From Hydrogenothermaceae bacterium (GTDB lineage Bacteria; Aquificota; Aquificia; Aquificales; Hydrogenothermaceae), in assembly GCA_026984355.1 (NCBI GenBank), contig JALSSG010000257.1:1-6584 (forward strand): a stretch of DNA of 6,584 nucleotides, read 5' to 3'. Of this stretch, positions 6,520 to 6,584 are shown piece after piece. Each line of letters opens with the position of its first letter. Positions within the stretch are counted from its first letter, which is position 1. Below the pieces are notes generated by a model. It was not told where the DNA came from. It worked only from the letters and a program-made list of their open reading frames with translations, and ran no database searches. Made by a program: the position numbers and the translations under genes.

Positions 6520-6584
6520 TTATCTTCCTCTTCTTTCATTATTATTCTGATGATTTCTACTACCATCTATAGTATTCGGTCTAT
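6520..6584 (-). CDS. Possible 3' end of an upstream gene (partial)
   Basis: On the minus strand one frame is open from the window edge to a TAA at 6522-6520, giving 20 residues that start RPNTIDGSRN and end NNNERRGR, a polar, basic tail. The other two minus frames meet stops within the first 24 bases from the edge. The stop lies only 2 nt before the ATG of the barrel-protein gene, whose ribosome site (GAGG, 6530-6527) would lie inside this tail; this matches the tight packing of the other genes here. It is too short to name. The stretch could instead be a leader region with the operon promoter. Confidence 0.45.
   Translation of the reverse strand, partial: RPNTIDGSRNHQNNNERRGR

Noticed and set aside
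6555..6584. Promoter for the barrel-protein operon (TACTAT-like -10 on the minus strand)
   Set aside because: The match is only partial, no -35 can be assessed at the window edge, and an open upstream frame gives an equal explanation.

Overview
The window is strongly AT-rich and densely coded. It holds five well-supported genes plus the edge of a possible sixth. AGA and ATA codons are heavily used for Arg and Ile, genes overlap or nearly abut, and the kinase has no ATG start. The protein styles (HAMP-less kinase, TSP3-barrel protein, CusA/CusB with Lys/Ile/Glu-rich composition) suggest an AT-rich chemolithotroph-type bacterium. My best guess is Aquificota of the Hydrogenothermaceae type (Sulfurihydrogenibium or Persephonella-like), with Campylobacterota as the main alternative. 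This is inference from composition and family resemblance; no taxonomic marker gene is present.

Plus strand, left half: the 3' part of a CusB-type periplasmic adaptor (5' end outside the window) is followed 11 nt later by a full-length CusA-type RND pump of 1045 residues. The pump keeps the residues expected for Cu(I)/Ag(I) export: the three-Met periplasmic site, the membrane Met pairs and the Asp/Glu/Lys proton relay. After a 76-nt AT-rich gap with a perfect TATAAT and a strong Shine-Dalgarno comes a 65-codon gene for an unrecognised one-helix membrane protein with two cysteines.

Minus strand, right half: read from the right edge there is possibly the tail of an upstream gene. Then come an outer-membrane beta-barrel protein with an N-terminal thrombospondin type-3 (calcium-binding) motif, an OmpR-family response regulator and a membrane sensor histidine kinase. 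The last three are tightly coupled: barrel and regulator overlap by ATGA, and regulator and kinase overlap by 20 nt with a TTG start. The kinase stop codon touches the stop codon of the small plus-strand gene with no base between.

Working model: the left operon pumps Cu(I)/Ag(I) from periplasm and/or cytoplasm to the outside, together with an outer-membrane channel not in this window. The right operon is a signalling unit that may control it. However, the kinase sensor domain has no His or Cys, so direct metal sensing in the manner of CusS is not evident, and the co-transcribed barrel protein may be part of the sensing or be a target. The least explained elements are the small two-Cys membrane protein and the barrel-regulator-kinase operon. 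No tRNA, rRNA, CRISPR array, insertion sequence or phage gene is visible.
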